Below are positions 6,438-7,231 of a DNA stretch of 7,231 bases, in pieces. A program made the position numbers and the translations under genes. The notes under the pieces are model-generated. The model ran no database searches, was not told where the DNA came from, and saw only the letters and a list, made by a program, of their open reading frames with translations. Position 1 is the first letter of the stretch; every line of letters begins with the position of its first letter. Source of the stretch: Alphaproteobacteria bacterium (GTDB lineage Bacteria; Pseudomonadota; Alphaproteobacteria; ATCC43930; CGMCC-115725); NCBI GenBank assembly GCA_019241915.1, contig JAFAWI010000526.1:1-7231 (forward strand), given 5' to 3'.

Positions 6438-6893
6438 TCACGACGCTGGCGCGGGAGCGCGGAGAAAGAATTTGGTCGGCGTTTTGTCCTGACCGCTCAC
6501 GAACCTGAAATGCGGCTGCGGACTTTGATTGTCGGCGATCACCATCTCGTCGGAGTTGAGCGGCTTCAGGACGAGATAGATATGATCGCGTCCATGATCC
6601 GGCTGGGGGCCGCAGGTTGATCCCACGTCGCCGGCTTGCTGCTGTCCTAGCTGAACCGTCGTCCAGCCCCGGTTTTTCAACACGTTGCCCATAGCCAGCG
6701 CCTGAAACGTATCCGGGACCGGAATCCCGGCATCCTGCAACAACACCGAAAGAGTGATGGCGCAGCCATCCTGTGGGTAAACTTCGCCATCGAAATTCAA
6801 TAGTCGTTGGGCGGCGATATGCTGAGCATTTTGCAATTGCCCCGGATCGGACGCCAACTTGATCAGGCCTGTGATTTGATCGCTATCGCTCAT
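6438..6893 (-). CDS. Uncharacterised protein, possible papain-fold cysteine hydrolase (NlpC/P60-, CHAP- or C39-like)
   Basis: A 151-residue protein without a signal peptide or membrane segment. I do not recognise a named family. The pattern suggests a papain-like fold: DGCAITLSVLLQDAGI at 42-57 looks like the nucleophile helix with Cys44, QQQAGDVG at 84-91 resembles the GD turn common in NlpC/P60 and CHAP proteins, GRDHIYLVLKP at 101-111 gives His104 on a strand, and MVIADNQ at 117-123 gives Asp121 or Asn122. The 17-residue gap from His to Asp fits a Cys-His-Asp triad. This is inference from spacing, and Cys94 and His100 are further conserved-looking candidates. The start is well supported: GGAG (6903-6900) lies 6 bases before the ATG. 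Base composition is lower in G+C than the left-hand genes (28 of 60 in 6781-6840). Alternatives are a phage-like amidase, a toxin or effector, or a non-enzymatic relative. Confidence 0.75.
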   Translation of the reverse strand: MSDSDQITGLIKLASDPGQLQNAQHIAAQRLLNFDGEVYPQDGCAITLSVLLQDAGIPVPDTFQALAMGNVLKNRGWTTVQLGQQQAGDVGSTCGPQPDHGRDHIYLVLKPLNSDEMVIADNQSPQPHFRFVSGQDKTPTKFFLRAPAPAS

Positions 6894-6899
6894 GGGATT

Positions 6900-6903
6900 C
6901 TCC
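6900..6903 (-). promoter_or_regulatory. Ribosome binding site GGAG
   Basis: On the minus strand GGAG, followed by AATCCC, precedes the ATG at 6893 with a 6-base spacer. It is the clearest Shine-Dalgarno sequence in the window and fixes the start of the hydrolase-like gene. Confidence 0.7.
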
Positions 6904-6937
6904 GAGGAGACTTGCTGCGACGGGAACTATCTATAGT

Positions 6938-6965
6938 AGAATAGCGTTCGATCAAGGCATGTTAA
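6938..6965 (-). promoter_or_regulatory. Possible promoter for the hydrolase-like gene
   Basis: Read on the minus strand, TTAACA (6965-6960) and TATTCT (6943-6938) are 16 bases apart, placing transcription near 6931 and a leader of about 38 bases before the ATG at 6893. The surrounding DNA is AT-rich compared with the window. The TTAACA box overlaps the end of the small decayed frame upstream. This is a candidate only. Confidence 0.3.
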
Positions 6966-7138
6966 AAATAGTATTTTCGATTCAAATCTCCCTGTGCGAC
7001 GCGGCGTGCGGTTTCCTGGAAAACCTGCTCGCATTTGACGCAGGCGAGAGGCTTTTCGGCGTCCGATCTGATCTTGAGAAGAACAAAATAAGAATACTAT
7101 GTCCAGTTTGGCCTTGAGCGCAAGCCATAAAAATTCAT
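6962..7138 (-). pseudogene. Possible decayed small gene with an in-frame TAG
   Basis: From an ATG at 7138 the frame reads MNFYGLRSRPNWT, then TAG (7099-7097), then 44 more codons to TAA at 6964-6962. The downstream part looks protein-like: KIRSDAEKPLACVKCEQVFQ followed by ETARRVAQGDLN, with a CxxC pair as in small metal-binding ribbons. No ATG, GTG or TTG lies after the TAG that could start it cleanly, so as written it would not be translated without readthrough. No strong ribosome site precedes 7138. It may be a relic of a small CxxC protein gene, or chance. The sequence up to the right edge (7139-7231) shows no gene that I can support. Confidence 0.3.
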
Positions 7139-7231
7139 TTGCTACTGCCGGTTACCGCGCTGATCGCCACCTGTTATTGTCCATGCCGCCGCATCGACCG
7201 CGGCCGGTTATTGCCCTCTGTTATCGGATAA

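Noticed and set aside
5974..6441. A 155-codon minus-strand frame opposite the ivd end and the coiled-coil gene
   Set aside because: It crosses two plus-strand genes, has low-complexity shadow-like content, and no ribosome site; the plus-strand helical protein is the better choice.
7173..7226. Three GTTAT(T/C)G words near the right edge as possible direct repeats
   Set aside because: Only seven bases long, irregularly spaced (34 and 13 bases), and without a conserved surrounding unit; no CRISPR or iteron pattern emerges.

Overview
The window is GC-rich chromosomal DNA, close to 78% G+C in a hand-counted line of the rarA gene (1021-1080) and lower at the right end. Gene content and protein style point to an alphaproteobacterium, most likely a Rhizobiales member near Bradyrhizobium or Rhodopseudomonas. 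That placement is inferred from remembered protein similarity, not from a search.

Left block (1-2960, minus strand): three housekeeping genes run right to left: lipB (octanoyltransferase), rarA (replication-associated AAA+ ATPase), and an RluA-family pseudouridine synthase that runs off the left edge. rarA and the synthase overlap by ATGA. Between lipB and rarA lies a compound palindromic repeat (about 2131-2263). It has invaded the 3' end of lipB and supplies its last 18 codons and its stop.

Middle block (2961-4834): a complete tRNA-Leu(GAG) with encoded CCA is divergent from lipB. It is followed by a small exported protein on the plus strand. That gene converges, with overlapping stop codons, on a minus-strand GT87-type polytopic membrane glycosyltransferase.

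Right block (4835-7231): ivd (isovaleryl-CoA dehydrogenase, leucine catabolism) is followed by a 79-residue coiled-coil protein. After that comes a degenerate second copy of the ivd 3' end. A minus-strand 151-residue protein with a possible papain-fold C-H-D triad follows. The last 340 bases are AT-richer and hold a possible promoter and a small decayed reading frame broken by an in-frame TAG.

Most genes are independent housekeeping functions. No defence system, CRISPR array, transposase or integrase is visible. The least ordinary parts are the repeat inside lipB, the ivd 3' duplication, and the uncharacterised cysteine-hydrolase-like protein in the lower-GC right end.
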